Source: an uncultured Shewanella sp.
GTDB taxonomy: Bacteria; Pseudomonadota; Gammaproteobacteria; Enterobacterales; Shewanellaceae
DNA: 64,000 nt
Direction of reading: 5' to 3'
Assembly: GCF_947501225.1 (NCBI RefSeq)
Contig: NZ_CANMUW010000006.1
Span: forward strand, 186,001 to 250,000
Shown here: in pieces, positions 63,042-64,000 of the stretch
Numbering within the stretch: position 1 is the first letter of the stretch
How the letters are laid out: each line of letters opens with the position of its first letter
Made by a program: the position numbers and the translations under genes
Notes under the pieces: model-generated
Databases searched by the model: none
Seen by the model: only the letters and a program-made list of their open reading frames with translations
What the model was told of the DNA's origin: nothing

Positions 63042-64000
63042 ATGGCAGGTTTCTCAGACCAGATTAGAATAGTAAAGAAGGGCTTAGATGTGCCCATTGC
63101 CGGGGAGCCCCGGCAGGAAATTGACAAAGCCTCAAGGCCATCGCGCGTGGCCCTTCTCGGTGAAGAGTATGTTGGCTTAAAGCCCACCATGATGGTGGAA
63201 GTCGGCGATATGGTCAAAAAGGGCCAGCCTCTTTTCGAAGATAAGAAAACCCCCGGTGTACTCTTTACTGCACCAGCCAGTGGCGAGATCACGGCTATCA
63301 ATCGCGGTGAGCGCCGCGTATTGCAATCTGTGGTTATCACTTGCCAGGGCGATGAACAGGTGACGTTCGAGACCAGCAGCGACCTGTCGTCTATGAGCAG
63401 ACAGTCGGTGCAGGATAATCTGGTCAAGAGTGGTCTTTGGACCGCACTTCGTACCCGACCTTTCTCACGCGTGCCCCAGCTCGACGCTACTGCGGCGGGA
63501 ATTTTCGTAACCGCCATGGACACCAACCCACTCTCGGCTGACCCCCGTCTGATCATTGCCGAAAATGAACAGGCATTTGCTGTGGGTATGTCGGCCCTGA
63601 CCCGTCTGACCGATGGCAAGGTATACCTGTGTCATGATGAAGGTGAGTCATTGCCGGGACACGAGCTTTCTCAGGTTGAGACCCGTCGTTTCGGTGGTGT
63701 ACACCCTGCCGGGTTAGTAGGTACACACATTCACTTCACCCTGCCTGTCAGCATAGAGCGTCAGGTTTGGCATATCGGTTATCAGGATGTCATCGCCTAC
63801 GGCAAGTTGTTCCTTACCGGTGAACTCTACACCGACCGTGTGGTGTCGCTTGCCGGTCCTAACGTCAGCAATCCTCGTCTTCTTCGCACCCAACTGGGCG
63901 CCGAAATGAGCGGTATCGTCAAGGATGAACTTAAGCCTGGTTACTCACGTGTTGTGTCAGGTTCGGTGCTTTCGGGACACACAGCTACGGGTGTTCACGA
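63042..64000 (+). CDS. nqrA: Na+-translocating NADH:quinone reductase subunit A, 5' part
   Basis: The visible 319 residues carry the NqrA N-terminus: [76 protein letters not shown]. The gene continues beyond the right edge. NqrA is a soluble subunit of the sodium pump that oxidises NADH with ubiquinone. The start is at ATG 63042, where the protein has a short extension (MAGFSDQIR) before the conserved core; a GTG three bases earlier is possible. The remaining nqrB-F genes are presumably downstream. Confidence 0.97.
   Translation, partial: MAGFSDQIRIVKKGLDVPIAGEPRQEIDKASRPSRVALLGEEYVGLKPTMMVEVGDMVKKGQPLFEDKKTPGVLFTAPASGEITAINRGERRVLQSVVITCQGDEQVTFETSSDLSSMSRQSVQDNLVKSGLWTALRTRPFSRVPQLDATAAGIFVTAMDTNPLSADPRLIIAENEQAFAVGMSALTRLTDGKVYLCHDEGESLPGHELSQVETRRFGGVHPAGLVGTHIHFTLPVSIERQVWHIGYQDVIAYGKLFLTGELYTDRVVSLAGPNVSNPRLLRTQLGAEMSGIVKDELKPGYSRVVSGSVLSGHTATGVH

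Overview
The window looks like the chromosome of a marine Shewanella or a close relative. The pointers are a ten-heme OmcA/MtrC-type outer-surface cytochrome, a very small three-heme cytochrome, the start of an Na+-translocating NADH:quinone reductase operon (nqrA), many LysR/AraC regulators beside small enzyme genes, and moderate GC content. The species is an inference. I see no rRNA, tRNA, CRISPR array or transposase gene; the only mobile DNA is non-autonomous. Layout: 0-7.4 kb holds a lone cytoplasmic molybdopterin oxidoreductase, a small unknown protein, a FadL-type porin, an M13 metallopeptidase lipoprotein and a DUF1840 protein. 7.7-14.2 kb has a dCache chemoreceptor, a small OM barrel, an SPFH membrane protein, a YdcH-like protein, an AraC/GyrI-like regulator and a CbiM-like membrane protein. 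14.3-18.9 kb has a 1185-residue protein of unknown function and a membrane-anchored XRE regulator. 19.2-24.1 kb is a tight four-gene minus-strand operon (GAF/HD-GYP, CHASE2 adenylate cyclase, SH3 protein, M48 protease) that diverges from a DUF5666 repeat lipoprotein.

26-33.4 kb is a run of small regulator/enzyme pairs (LysR/SDR, LysR/ABM + Gfo/Idh/MocA) with deoD, a divergent MiaA paralogue and a secreted Cys-rich protein. 33.5-38 kb is an AraC locus (tandem SnoaL lipoprotein, AraC, NhaC-type antiporter, NmrA protein) in which a 34-nt motif recurs upstream of two genes. 38-44.6 kb has a VOC protein, a parvulin, a DUF3943 OM protein, an ArsR regulator with a metalloid-type permease carrying a Cys-rich loop and three similar operator candidates, a small membrane protein and pyrC.

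44.8-46.3 kb contains two copies of a MITE-like element, one splitting a periplasmic solute-binding gene. 46.3-49 kb has a TetR/DHFR-like pair with a 17-bp palindrome, an LPD1-type HEXXH protein and a peroxiredoxin. 49.3-54.3 kb is a redox island: triheme cytochrome, two adjacent LysR regulators and a divergent decaheme lipoprotein. 55.1-60 kb is a complete BMP-type (probably nucleoside) ABC transporter operon. 60.2-62.4 kb encodes an unusual fusion of a dicarboxylate/amino-acid symporter with a solute-binding domain. nqrA then begins and runs off the right edge.

Dispersed REP-like palindromes (three loci, one an inverted doublet) and short tandem repeats lie between genes. The items most worth following up are the decaheme/triheme island, the symporter-SBP fusion, the AraC 34-nt motif, the ArsR operator set and the nucleotide-signalling operon.
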